From the NCBI GenBank assembly GCA_002716125.1, contig PAZH01000050.1, forward strand, positions 1 through 64,000: a stretch of 64,000 nucleotides of DNA. The letters run 5' to 3'. Positions within the stretch are counted from its first letter, which is position 1, and each line of letters begins with the position of its first letter. Of the stretch, positions 33,023 to 41,693 are shown piece after piece. The stretch comes from Rhodospirillaceae bacterium (GTDB lineage Bacteria > Pseudomonadota > Alphaproteobacteria > UBA8366). Position numbers and translations under genes: made by a program. The notes below the pieces were generated by a model, which worked only from the letters and a program-made list of their open reading frames with translations, searched no databases and was not told the origin of the DNA.

Positions 33023-33820
33023 TTAGCGTCCCTTAAATTGCGCATCGCGCTTCTCACGGAAGGCCGTTGTGCCTTCGTCCAAATCCTCCGTCTGGCCAAG
33101 ATCGTAGAACGAGCGTGATTCCATGCGGAGTGCGTCTTCCATGGCTTTACCGTAGGCAGACAGGACGACTTCCTTCGCGGCCTGCTGCGCTAAGGGTGCC
33201 CGCGAGGCGAGTTTCTCGGCGTAGGCGAGCGTTTCGTCCAGCAGTCGGTCGGCGGAGATGATGCGGTTGACCAGGCCGATCCGATACGCGTGTTCGGCAT
33301 CGACGCGGTCTCCGGACAAAATCATTTCCATGGCATGGCCGAGACCCACGATCTGCGGCAGGCGTACGCAGCCGCCATCACATGGATGGAAGCCCCAACG
33401 GACGTCTTGGAACGCAAAGACCGCATTTGGCGAACAGAAGCGGAGGTCGGCGGACAAGGCGAGTTCCAGACCGCCTGACATGGCGAAACCGTTGACCGCC
33501 GCGATCACCGGTTTGTGGATCTCCATGCCGCGCGTAATGCCGGCGAAGCCAGGGCCGTTCGTATATTTTTGGCGGAACTGCATGGCCGGCGAGGTGGCGA
33601 AGGGCATGGTATAGGTCTTGAGGTCGGCGCCGGCGCAAAAGGATTTGTCGCCGCTTCCCGTCACCACGGCGACCCGCGCCGTCTCGGTTGTAATGAACTC
33701 GCGCCAATGCGCGGTCATCTCGTCGTTTGCGTCGAAATCGAGCGCATTCATTTTCTCGGGTTGATCGATGGTGAATAACCATACGTAATCGCGTTTATCG
33801 AGCTGGATGGCCTGGGACAT
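33023..33820 (-). CDS. enoyl-CoA hydratase/isomerase family protein
   Basis: A 265-residue crotonase-fold protein. It has the oxyanion segment DKSFCAGADLKTY, NGFAMSGGLELALSADLRF and GHAMEMILSGDRVDAEHAY, where the second catalytic Glu is kept. The first catalytic Glu, usually in a PE pair, is replaced: the segment reads VFAFQDVRWGF. So plain hydratase activity may be lost or changed to another crotonase reaction. It is the first gene of a two-gene operon with a TauD-type dioxygenase. Confidence 0.9.
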   Translation of the reverse strand: MSQAIQLDKRDYVWLFTIDQPEKMNALDFDANDEMTAHWREFITTETARVAVVTGSGDKSFCAGADLKTYTMPFATSPAMQFRQKYTNGPGFAGITRGMEIHKPVIAAVNGFAMSGGLELALSADLRFCSPNAVFAFQDVRWGFHPCDGGCVRLPQIVGLGHAMEMILSGDRVDAEHAYRIGLVNRIISADRLLDETLAYAEKLASRAPLAQQAAKEVVLSAYGKAMEDALRMESRSFYDLGQTEDLDEGTTAFREKRDAQFKGR

Positions 33821-34022
33821 GCATGCGTTCTCCGCAATCAGAGTGTGTCACAGCAGATGAAATAGTGTGCTGGCCCACATACGGAAGGCACGGACAAACA
33901 GGATGACTTGGAACACGACATGCCATTTGCTAAATTTATGCCCAACACGTTTGCCAACTGGGACGGGCAATAATTGGTGCCTGGTACGGCGTCGGGTTGC
34001 AAAGTTAGCGTTAGGTCTATCG

Positions 34023-34499
34023 ATGTCCCAATTAGTTCGGGCGTTTGCGACGGCGGTATTGTTGTTTGGAGTGCTCGCCGGAAACGCCGCCGCACAGTCC
34101 GGTAAATATCAGAAATATCTGACCAGCGACGATGCAAATCTGCTGCTTTTGTGCGTCGAAGGGGACGAACAAGGCTGCTATTTCTATGCGGGCCGCCAGG
34201 TGAAAAAGGGCGATCTGAAGAAGGCACATGATGCCTATCTCATTGGTGCGCAAAACGCGAAAACCAGATCGGGTTATGTTTCCATGTTTCAATTGGCGCG
34301 GCTATATGAAGCCGGACAAGGCGTCGAGAAAGACCTCGTTCAAGCCATGCGCTGGTTAACGGCGCTGTCGCGTCTTAGTAGCCAGGCCGACCTTCAAAAA
34401 GCGTCGAGAGCCTTGCTTGCTCAGATAACGCCTCAAATGTCTTCCGAGGGGAGAGCTATCGGTAAATTGCTCGGCGACCGCGTCCGCCTCAATAACTAG
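34023..34499 (+). CDS. exported Sel1-repeat protein
   Basis: A 158-residue protein with a signal peptide (VRAFATAVLLFGVLAGNAAA), a short linker and two or so Sel1-type helix pairs: CYFYAGRQVKKGDLKKAHDA and SMFQLARLYEAGQGVEKDLV with QAMRWLTALSRL. Sel1 repeats are scaffolds for protein contacts. I chose the ATG at 34023; the frame is open back to 33867 but that part would block the signal peptide. Its last 11 bases overlap the end of the convergent MAPEG gene. Function unknown. Confidence 0.75.
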   Translation: MSQLVRAFATAVLLFGVLAGNAAAQSGKYQKYLTSDDANLLLLCVEGDEQGCYFYAGRQVKKGDLKKAHDAYLIGAQNAKTRSGYVSMFQLARLYEAGQGVEKDLVQAMRWLTALSRLSSQADLQKASRALLAQITPQMSSEGRAIGKLLGDRVRLNN

Positions 34500-34896
34500 C
34501 GATCAGCGCCGACAGCCCTCCGAGTCCCAAATTGGCCAGGCCGCCGGTTATTAACGCCGAGAACGTCAAAATCATGCCTGCCGTCCGGATTTTGTAGTTT
34601 TCAGGCTCTTGGCTGACGCCGATCGCATGGAGAATACGCCCGGCGATGAGGGACGCGCCGACAAGATGAATCTGCCAGTTTGGCCGTTCCTGTATTTCCA
34701 ACATCAGCATAAGGATTAAGACGAGCGGCACGTACTCCGCGAAATTTCCATGTACGCGAAGTCGGCGCGTCAGCAGCAAATTGCCACCATCGCCGAGGCC
34801 GATCCGGGCGCTCCGGCGCATCCCGATAACACGAAAACTCAATACGGCGAAAATCAGCGCGAGGAGACCGGCATAGAGAGGCGTAATCGCAATCAT
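34489..34896 (-). CDS. MAPEG-family membrane protein
   Basis: A 135-residue four-helix membrane protein: ITPLYAGLLALIFAVLSFRV, EYVPLVLILMLMLEIQ, HLVGASLIAGRILHAIGVSQ and AGMILTFSALITGGLANLGL. The RRLRVHGNFAEYVPLVL segment and AGRILHAIG are typical of bacterial MAPEG proteins, relatives of glutathione-dependent membrane enzymes. The ATG at 34896 follows AGGA. It lies 11 bases downstream of the carotenoid oxygenase gene, so the two form an operon. Confidence 0.88.
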   Translation of the reverse strand: MIAITPLYAGLLALIFAVLSFRVIGMRRSARIGLGDGGNLLLTRRLRVHGNFAEYVPLVLILMLMLEIQERPNWQIHLVGASLIAGRILHAIGVSQEPENYKIRTAGMILTFSALITGGLANLGLGGLSALIASY

Positions 34897-34907
34897 CGAG
34901 TGGATTC

Positions 34908-36413
34908 CTAGTTTTGTGCGGACCAGTAGCCGTGGAAGCTCAACGGCACGTGATGCGTCAGATGCACTTTGGCGACGGGGCCCTCGGAGACAGAGGCCGT
35001 GTCGAAGATGGCGAGGAAATTGTCGCCGGTAATACCGCTTTGCACTTGTGCCAATAACCAACCGGCGCCCTCGTGGTCGCCGTTTGGTGCGAAGATGGGC
35101 TCGCTCACGAAATGCTTCGGTCCAAAACGGAACTCATCTCGCGAACCGGACTGCATGTCCACGATGGCGACACCGTCCAATGTCCAGTCGCCGACCGGGC
35201 TGCGGTTCATGAAAGCGTATCTGTAGTCGCTGCCGAGTTTACGGGGATCGATGGTCGGGAATTCTTGGTGTCCGTCGTCCAATATCTCTTCCCGCAGCGA
35301 TCCCCTTTTGAGGTCGATCCGGTAGCGCCGGAGTTTGCCCGGATACTTGGCGTTACCGGCTTCGCCTTGCATCAGTGTTTTGAAAACCGGATCTTCGCCG
35401 ATGAAATGATCGGGATTCGCGTAGCCAATGAAATCAGCGATAATTTCGTCACCGGCCGCGTAGGCGTTCACACTGTGCCACATAAAGGCAGCCGGTGCTT
35501 CGAAGGCAACGGGATCTCCGCCCGCCTTATCAAGCACCATGACAAGATTGCCTTGTTCCGGCACCCAGCTGAGCGCGTCCGTAAAGCTGTTCGCACCCGC
35601 CAGGAATCCGAGTGGCGAAAACTCGATCGCATGAAGAACGATAACGATGTGCTGTTCGGTCGCAAAGAAGTCGTGAACGTAGGTCATCCGGGATGTCGAA
35701 AATTGACCTTGCGACTTGATGCGACCGCGCCGATCCAAAATTAGGTGCCGGATTGTGAGCGTTCGTCCGTACTCGGTGCCGATTAAAATCCAATCGCCAT
35801 TCGAGGGATCGGTCTTTGTGTGTGCCTTGCAACCGGGGATATGTGCTTCGGATGGAAATTCGAATTGGCCTGACGTTTCCAATGTTTTGGGATCGAGCGT
35901 GTAGAGCGGCAATCCCTCGTTGAGGGCCAACAAGGTGCTGTTTCGAATGAGGGTCGTCACGCCGGCTTGGGTTTTGATCTCCGGCCCCATATTCGCGAAC
36001 ATGCCGCCCGGCGCGCGCGTCGTCCATGTCGGGTAACGCAGTTCGCCGGCGCTTTCTTCCTCGATAAATTTCGCGGTGCGGACAAATCTGTTCCGGTAGC
36101 GCACGCTGTCACCGGCAAAGTCGAAACATTGGATCATGCCGTCGCCATCGAGGAGATGTTGTTTCCGATAGCCATTCCGCTCGAAGAGGCCCGGCCCGTT
36201 ACGAAAAAGCTGTCCTTGAAGCGCTGTCGGCAAACGACCTTCGACGACTGGCGCATAATCGTATTCGTCGGTGAGTGACGTGCCGAGCGCGGTAAGCCAC
36301 TTCATATCGTCTGCAAGCGGCACCGATGCGACCGGACGAGGGATACCGATACCGAGTGCGGCCCCGGCCATGCCCGCGGCGCTGGTTGTTATGAAATTAC
36401 GGCGTGACATCAT
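34908..36413 (-). CDS. Tat-exported carotenoid oxygenase (RPE65/CCD family)
   Basis: Carotenoid cleavage oxygenases cut double bonds of carotenoids, stilbenes or lignin-like compounds with a four-His iron site. The 501-residue protein has a twin-arginine signal (MSRRNFITTSAAGMAGAALG) and the probable iron ligands His198 (CKAHTKTDP), His247 (YVHDFF), one in FMWHSVNAY and one in LSFHGYW near the end. GQLFRNGPGLFERNG is the family opening. Periplasmic export by the Tat path is unusual for this family. The ATG pair at 36413 follows GGAG by eight bases. It is divergent from a TetR-type regulator that probably controls it. Confidence 0.92.
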   Translation of the reverse strand: MMSRRNFITTSAAGMAGAALGIGIPRPVASVPLADDMKWLTALGTSLTDEYDYAPVVEGRLPTALQGQLFRNGPGLFERNGYRKQHLLDGDGMIQCFDFAGDSVRYRNRFVRTAKFIEEESAGELRYPTWTTRAPGGMFANMGPEIKTQAGVTTLIRNSTLLALNEGLPLYTLDPKTLETSGQFEFPSEAHIPGCKAHTKTDPSNGDWILIGTEYGRTLTIRHLILDRRGRIKSQGQFSTSRMTYVHDFFATEQHIVIVLHAIEFSPLGFLAGANSFTDALSWVPEQGNLVMVLDKAGGDPVAFEAPAAFMWHSVNAYAAGDEIIADFIGYANPDHFIGEDPVFKTLMQGEAGNAKYPGKLRRYRIDLKRGSLREEILDDGHQEFPTIDPRKLGSDYRYAFMNRSPVGDWTLDGVAIVDMQSGSRDEFRFGPKHFVSEPIFAPNGDHEGAGWLLAQVQSGITGDNFLAIFDTASVSEGPVAKVHLTHHVPLSFHGYWSAQN

Positions 36414-36485
36414 CGTTCGTGCTCCTTGCGACTGTTGGCAAATTTCCTTCAGTCGCATATGTTGACGGTGCTTACATAGGGATGA

Positions 36486-37133
36486 ATGTTAACAATGTCA
36501 ACTTCAAAAAAGGATGGAGCGCCCTACCATCACGGAAACTTACGCGAGGCGCTCATCGCGTCGGCCGTTGAAATACTGGAAGAAGAAGGCGTGACAAAAC
36601 TGAGCCTGCGCGGGGTCGCCCGCCGGTCAGGTGTCTCGCAGACGGCGCCATACCGGCACTTTAAGGGCAAATCAGGGCTGTTGGCGGCCGTCGCAGCCCA
36701 AGGATTCCGCGGACTGGCGAAGGCCATGCGGGAAGGGGCCACACAGCACGACGACCCAAGCGACAAACTTGCGGCCATTGGCCAGAGCTATATCCGCTTT
36801 GCCCTCGCGAATAGCGCCGTGTTTCGCTTGATGTTCGGAGCGGAAATCCCGGACAAGTCGACGGAACCGGATTTATGCGAAGCGGCCGACGAAGCTTTTG
36901 CGGCTTTGGCGAGTACCGCCGCCATCTTCACGGGCCATGAGGCGCCGGATCGGTTCAACGGTGAACAGGATGGCGCGCCCGATCAGGCCTTTGCCGCTTG
37001 GAGTTATGTTCATGGACTCGCCAATCTTCTGATCGATCGGCAAATCAAACCAGAAATGGTATTTGGCGGTGAAAGCGATCCGATCGAACTGACCAAACGT
37101 TTTGGCCGTTTCTTTGATTTTAGCCGATTTTAA
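36486..37133 (+). CDS. TetR/AcrR-family transcriptional regulator
   Basis: A 215-residue regulator. The N-terminal HTH reads REALIASAVEILEEEGVTKL, SLRGVARRSGVSQTAPYRHF and KGKSGLLAAVA; the C-terminal part is the ligand-binding helix bundle with VFRLMFGAE, as in the WHG-type subgroup. It is divergent from the carotenoid oxygenase gene, 72 bases apart. A near-palindrome at its own start codon is the likely operator, so it would repress itself and the oxygenase until an inducer binds. An ATG three codons later is an equally good start. Confidence 0.92.
   Translation: MLTMSTSKKDGAPYHHGNLREALIASAVEILEEEGVTKLSLRGVARRSGVSQTAPYRHFKGKSGLLAAVAAQGFRGLAKAMREGATQHDDPSDKLAAIGQSYIRFALANSAVFRLMFGAEIPDKSTEPDLCEAADEAFAALASTAAIFTGHEAPDRFNGEQDGAPDQAFAAWSYVHGLANLLIDRQIKPEMVFGGESDPIELTKRFGRFFDFSRF
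36488..36502. promoter_or_regulatory. candidate TetR operator overlapping the regulator start
   Basis: GTTAACAATGTCAAC has arms GTTAACA and TGTCAAC around a central A, with one mismatch. Its outer half GTCAAC also pairs with GTTGAC about 30 bases upstream. Its place at the start codon, between divergent genes, fits a TetR operator; binding is inferred only. Confidence 0.5.
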
Positions 37134-37256
37134 GTTGAATTATCGGTTTCTGATTATGTATGGACATATTTTTTTGAAATGTTAATCCTTCATCAATAAA
37201 CAAAAGCATAAAATCCGCGCGCTTGGCAAAATTGTTACAGAAATATTAAGCGGAGA

Positions 37257-39276
37257 TTGCACATAAAGCTGCAAGACGTAGCCATTCGTCACAAGATATC
37301 GATTCTTGTGGCGCTGCCGCTCATTGGCCTGCTGATTTTTTCGGGTATTCAGACCAAACAAAGGCTGGATCTACTCGCGTCGAGTGACCGACTTGTCACC
37401 CTGATCGACCTCGCGCCAGCTTTCAGCGCGCTGGTTCATGAATTGCAGAAAGAGCGTGGCATGTCGGCTGGCTTTATCGCGAGCAAACGAACGCGAAGCG
37501 GCAATTGTTAGAAGACGCTTTGGCGTCGGTTGACGTCGCCGGCATCGATTCAAATTTTGCTGAGAAAGTAGACGCCGCTTTAACAACGTTGCAGGACTTG
37601 GAGAATCAACGTGCGGGCGTGACAAATCGGACACTCAAAGTGCCGCAGATGGCAGGCTACTATTCGCCCTTAATTCAAAAGTTCTTGGTAAGTGTAGAGG
37701 CAATGGTGCCGATTAGCGAGAATGCGGGCGAAGGTCTGACGGCGCGCATCGGTGCATACACGCAGTTTCTGCAGGGCAAGGAACGGGCGGGGATCGAACG
37801 CGCCATGGGGGCAGCCGGCTACGGTGCCGGTGCGTTCGCGCCGAATATCTATCGCCGTTTCATCAGCTTGATTGCCGCCCAATCGACGTTCTTCCGATCA
37901 GCGTATGAGTTCGCGTCGCCGGATGATTTGGCTTTCGCGAAACAAACTCTGAGCGGACCCGTTGTCGAAGAAGTCGACCGCTTGCGGAAGATCGCCCTCG
38001 ATAGCCCGCAAACGGGAACGACGGCGGGTATCAAAGCGCCGGTCTGGTTCGCTGCGATCACCAAGAAGATTGACCTGATGAAGGCCGTGGAAGCCGCGTT
38101 GCCGAAACGGTCGTCCGTACCGTCCACGATATCAGCGATCATGCGCGGGAAAACCTCACGACTCTCGCCATTCAGATCGTCGTTCTTATCCTTGCCGTGT
38201 TGGGGCTTTCGATCTTCGTCATCCGCAGCATCACCCGGCCAATCGGAGATTTGACCAGGCAGATGGAAAAACTTGCGAACGACAATCTCGAGACGGAAAT
38301 CACCGGCGCCGAACGCGGAGACGAAATCGGTAAAATGGCGGCGACGGTTCAGGTGTTCAAAGAACATGCAATCGAGAACAAAGAATTGCAGGCACGTCAG
38401 GCGGCGGCGGAAGCGGAGGCTGCTGAAAAACGACGCGTTGAAATGAACCATATGGCCGAGAATTTCGAAGAAGGTGTCGGTGAAGTCATGCGGTCGGTTG
38501 CGGCCGCCGCGACGGAATTGAAAGCATCCGCGGAAGGGATGACGGCTTCGGCGACGGAAATGCAGGAGAAGACGGAAACGGTCTCAAGTGCCTCCGGCAC
38601 CGCGGCGGCAAACGTCCAAACCGTTGCATCGGCAGCAGAAGAACTCAGTGCGTCGATTGGTGAAATTACACAATTGGTCGAACGTTCGGCCAATGTTGCC
38701 GAAGAGGCGGCGCATAATACGCACGGGGCGAACGACAAGGTGCTTAGCCTTTCTGAATCCGCAAAGGACATCGGTGAAGTCGTCGAACTGATCAGCGATA
38801 TCGCGGAACAGACGAACCTGTTGGCGCTGAACGCAACCATCGAAGCGGCGCGCGCAGGCGACGCGGGCAAAGGGTTTGCGGTGGTCGCTGCGGAGGTGAA
38901 GAACCTTGCGGGGCAAACCAGTAAGGCGACCGAAGATATCAGTACCCAAGTCGGTGCGATCCAAGGGGCGACGGAGGACGCGGTTGGTGCCATTCAGTCG
39001 ATTGCGTCATCCATCGAGAATGTGAACGAGTCCATGGGTGCCATTCGGTTATCGGTCGAGCAGCAATCGGAAGCGACCCAAGAGATCGCGCGAAATGTCG
39101 AACAGGCGGCGGCCGGTACCACGGAGGTCGATCACAATATCTCCGGGATTTCGCAGTCCGCTCACGAGACAAGCGCGGCGACCGAGCAAATTCTGGGTGC
39201 CGCCAGCGAACTCTCAATGCAAGCGGAGGCGCTGAGCGGACAAGTCCACGAGTTTGTCGCCGAAGTTCGGACCTAA
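37257..39276 (+). pseudogene. methyl-accepting chemotaxis protein with NIT sensor domain, broken at two places
   Basis: Three frames make one chemoreceptor. Frame one (TTG at 37257, after GCGGAGA) has the first membrane helix ISILVALPLIGLLIFSGI and HELQKERGMSAGFIASK, the start of a nitrate/nitrite-type NIT domain. It then breaks at about 37490. Frame two, visible from REQTNAKRQLLEDALASVD, runs through the rest of NIT to MKAVE near 38093. Frame three gives [16 protein letters not shown], the second helix [16 protein letters not shown], a HAMP domain, and the signalling hairpin [20 protein letters not shown]. The first break has lost about a dozen codons found in relatives; the second is one missing base. 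Confidence 0.85.
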
Positions 39277-39295
39277 GCGAGGACGGCTTTGAAGG

Positions 39296-40411
39296 TTACG
39301 CCGCCTGGGGTAATCCCGCGGCGAGGCGTCCTTCAAAGTAAGGCAGGACTTTAGAAGAGAAGATTCGCGCGGCTTCTGCGTGCGGGTAGCCGGACAGGCA
39401 AAAGCTGCTGCAGCCGGCGTCGACGAATTCATCCAGTGTGTTGGCGACTTGTTTCGGCGTGCCGACAACAGCGATACCGGCACCGGCGCGCACGGTAGAG
39501 ATGCCTGTCCAGAGATGCGGGTGAATCTTCATCTCCTCGCCGGATTCTTCCAACAGGTCCCAAACGCGGCGGTTCGCTTCCGACGTTTTACGAATACCTT
39601 CGACGGCGTTGGCGCCCAACCGGTTGTTGGCGAGATTAAACTTCGTTGAACCGGCGATCAGGCGATAGGCCTCTTCCCAGGCGGCTTCTTCGGTGTCCCG
39701 GCAAATGATTTGCAGACGCATCCCGAACTGAATCTCGTCGCGCCGACCGTATTTGGCGGCACGCTCGCGAATATCCTCGATTTTCTCCGCAATCACGGCC
39801 GGCTTGTCGCCCCAGAACAGATGGACGGTCGAATGTTTGGCCGAAATCTCCAGGGCGTAATCCGATCCGCCGCCGAGGAAAAAGGGAGGGAAGGGTTGTT
39901 GAAGCGGCTTCGGTTCGATGGCTTGAGTGACGGTGTAGTGTTTCCCCTGGTGGTCGATTGCGCCGGGCGCGACCCAGAGTTTCTTCATGATCTCGACTTC
40001 TTCGTCCATCTTCTCGTAACGGACTTCCTTGGTATCCAAGATTCCATCGGCGCGGGTGTCGTCGTCGCTGATACCGGCGATGAGATTGATGCACAGCCGA
40101 CCGCCGGACATCTGATCAAGCGTGGCGAACATCTTCGCAGCGAGCGTGGGGTTGCAATACCCTGAACGGAGCGCGATCAGCGGCGCGACATTCCGGGTGC
40201 GGGCCGCATAGTAAGACGCGACCACGGTCGCTTCCCAGCATGTCGCGTTCACCGGCATGAGGAGATATTTGAAACCGCCGTTGTCGACGGCTTCCACGAT
40301 CTCGTCGAAGACCTCCGGACTCTGCGCAATTCTGGCGGCCGGGTCTCCCAAGCAGGTCGTATCGCCGCTCGTCGGCAGGAACCAACCGAAGGTAAGGTCG
40401 TCTCGGGACAT
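39296..40411 (-). CDS. FMN-dependent luciferase-like monooxygenase, SsuD-like
   Basis: A 371-residue enzyme of the alkanesulfonate monooxygenase group, which uses reduced FMN and oxygen to cleave carbon-sulfur bonds of sulfonates or related compounds. It has FGWFLPTSGDTTCLG, YLLMPVNATCWEATVVAS, ALRSGYCNPTLAAKMFATLD, GGRLCINLIAGISDDD, RYEKMDEEV and FFLGGGSDYALEISAKH. No flavin reductase or sulfonate transporter lies beside it, so the sulfonate assignment is tentative. It is convergent with the broken chemoreceptor and divergent from the SDR gene. Confidence 0.9.
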   Translation of the reverse strand: MSRDDLTFGWFLPTSGDTTCLGDPAARIAQSPEVFDEIVEAVDNGGFKYLLMPVNATCWEATVVASYYAARTRNVAPLIALRSGYCNPTLAAKMFATLDQMSGGRLCINLIAGISDDDTRADGILDTKEVRYEKMDEEVEIMKKLWVAPGAIDHQGKHYTVTQAIEPKPLQQPFPPFFLGGGSDYALEISAKHSTVHLFWGDKPAVIAEKIEDIRERAAKYGRRDEIQFGMRLQIICRDTEEAAWEEAYRLIAGSTKFNLANNRLGANAVEGIRKTSEANRRVWDLLEESGEEMKIHPHLWTGISTVRAGAGIAVVGTPKQVANTLDEFVDAGCSSFCLSGYPHAEAARIFSSKVLPYFEGRLAAGLPQAA

Positions 40412-40528
40412 GGGCCGCCTCGCTGAATTTTTTCTGTCACTAAGCCTAGCACGGAATTGACCAATGCCTAGGCATCCTTCGATGAGGGGGCTACGCTACA
40501 TAAAGCCGAGTAAAGGGAGGATTAGATA

Positions 40529-41281
40529 GTGCCGGAAAAGGAACTGACAGGCGAGGTCGCAATCGTTACAGGTGCCGCCCACAATATAGGGCGTGCGACC
40601 TGCTTGGCCTTGGTCGAAGCGGGGGCCGCCGTTTGCGTGAACGCGGCCACATCCGGCGCGGATGCGGAGAAGCTTGCGGCTGAGATCACGGATGCAGGCG
40701 GCCAAGCGATGCATTTCGGCGCCGATATCACCGATCCGGATGCCGTCGGTCGGATGGTCGACGCTGTTGTCGAACGGTTCGGCAAACTTTCGATCTTGAT
40801 CAACAATGCCGGTGTTCGCGGAAATCTACCGCTCGACGACTTGGACCTCGACGAATGGCGCCGCGTCACCTTGCCGACCGTAGAAGGCACGATGATCTGC
40901 GCAAAAGCGGCCTTGCCGCATATCCGCCGAGCCGGCGGCGGGACGATCATTTCGCTTGGCGGAATCGCAAGTCACACAGGCGTTGTCGGGCGGACTCATG
41001 TCGCGTCTGCCAACACCGCGATCATCGGCTTTATGAAGAGTCTGGCGCATGAAGTCGGCGGAGATAACATCCGGGTCAATACGGTGGTGCCGGGTCATAT
41101 CGACACTGTGCGCGGAGCGGCCGCTGGCCCGCGACCGAAAACCGACATCAAGTTCTTGATTCAAGACCGGATGGGCCGGCCGGAAGAGGTCGCCGCGATG
41201 ATTTGCGCACTCTGCGGCCTCGCGGGCGCTTATGTCACCGGTCAGACCATTCACGTCAACGGCGGCGCGTATTTACCGTAG
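40529..41281 (+). CDS. short-chain dehydrogenase/reductase-fold protein without the YxxxK motif
   Basis: A 250-residue SDR-fold protein with the cofactor motif VTGAAHNIGRA (13-23), NNAG (92-95), and the C-terminal GQTIHVNGGAYLP. Where the catalytic Tyr and Lys should be (YxxxK before the long helix IIGFMKSLAHE), the sequence reads HVASANTA (157-164). So neither residue is present, and the enzyme may not reduce ketones in the usual way. It starts at a GTG after GGGAGG. A RidA-family gene follows after 19 bases and is probably cotranscribed. Confidence 0.85.
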   Translation: MPEKELTGEVAIVTGAAHNIGRATCLALVEAGAAVCVNAATSGADAEKLAAEITDAGGQAMHFGADITDPDAVGRMVDAVVERFGKLSILINNAGVRGNLPLDDLDLDEWRRVTLPTVEGTMICAKAALPHIRRAGGGTIISLGGIASHTGVVGRTHVASANTAIIGFMKSLAHEVGGDNIRVNTVVPGHIDTVRGAAAGPRPKTDIKFLIQDRMGRPEEVAAMICALCGLAGAYVTGQTIHVNGGAYLP

Positions 41282-41300
41282 CGGTTGGAAAGGAAGTCAA

Positions 41301-41693
41301 ATGGCACTGCAGCATATTCATTCCGACGAGACACCGGCACCGTTGTCGGCTCATAGCGACGCCGTTCTGATTCCGCCGGGTGCGGCGATATTGGTGAGTT
41401 CCGGCATGCTGGGGATGCGCAAAGACGGAACAATCCCGGAAAGCACGGAAGAGCAGGTCGAGGCCGCGTTCGACAATGTCGAAGCTGTCCTAAGGGCGGC
41501 GGGTATGGAGATGGGTGATATCGTCAAGATGACGACATTCATCACGGATGCCCGCTATCGGGATGCCTTTCGCGCGGTTCGTGCCAAACGCGTTGGCGAC
41601 CCGGCGCCGGCGTCGACCCGCGTTGTCATCACGTCGCTCTCGATGCCGGCACTGAAAGTCGAGATCGAAATTATCGCGGCGAAGGCGCCTTAG
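41301..41693 (+). CDS. RidA (YjgF/UK114) family protein
   Basis: A 130-residue member of the RidA family, which hydrolyses reactive enamine/imine intermediates or binds related small molecules. It has AILVSSGMLGMRKDGTIPES, EEQVEAAFDNVEAVLRAAGM, DIVKMTTFITDARY and the conserved Arg in PASTRVVITSL followed by VEIEIIA. The ATG at 41301 follows AAAGGAAG. It is the partner of the SDR-fold gene; the last four bases overlap the stop of a convergent gene. Confidence 0.92.
   Translation: MALQHIHSDETPAPLSAHSDAVLIPPGAAILVSSGMLGMRKDGTIPESTEEQVEAAFDNVEAVLRAAGMEMGDIVKMTTFITDARYRDAFRAVRAKRVGDPAPASTRVVITSLSMPALKVEIEIIAAKAP

Noticed and set aside
33867-34022. N-terminal extension of the Sel1-repeat protein
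   Set aside because: The extra residues are Cys/Arg-rich and would precede the signal peptide; the ATG at 34023 gives a normal export signal.
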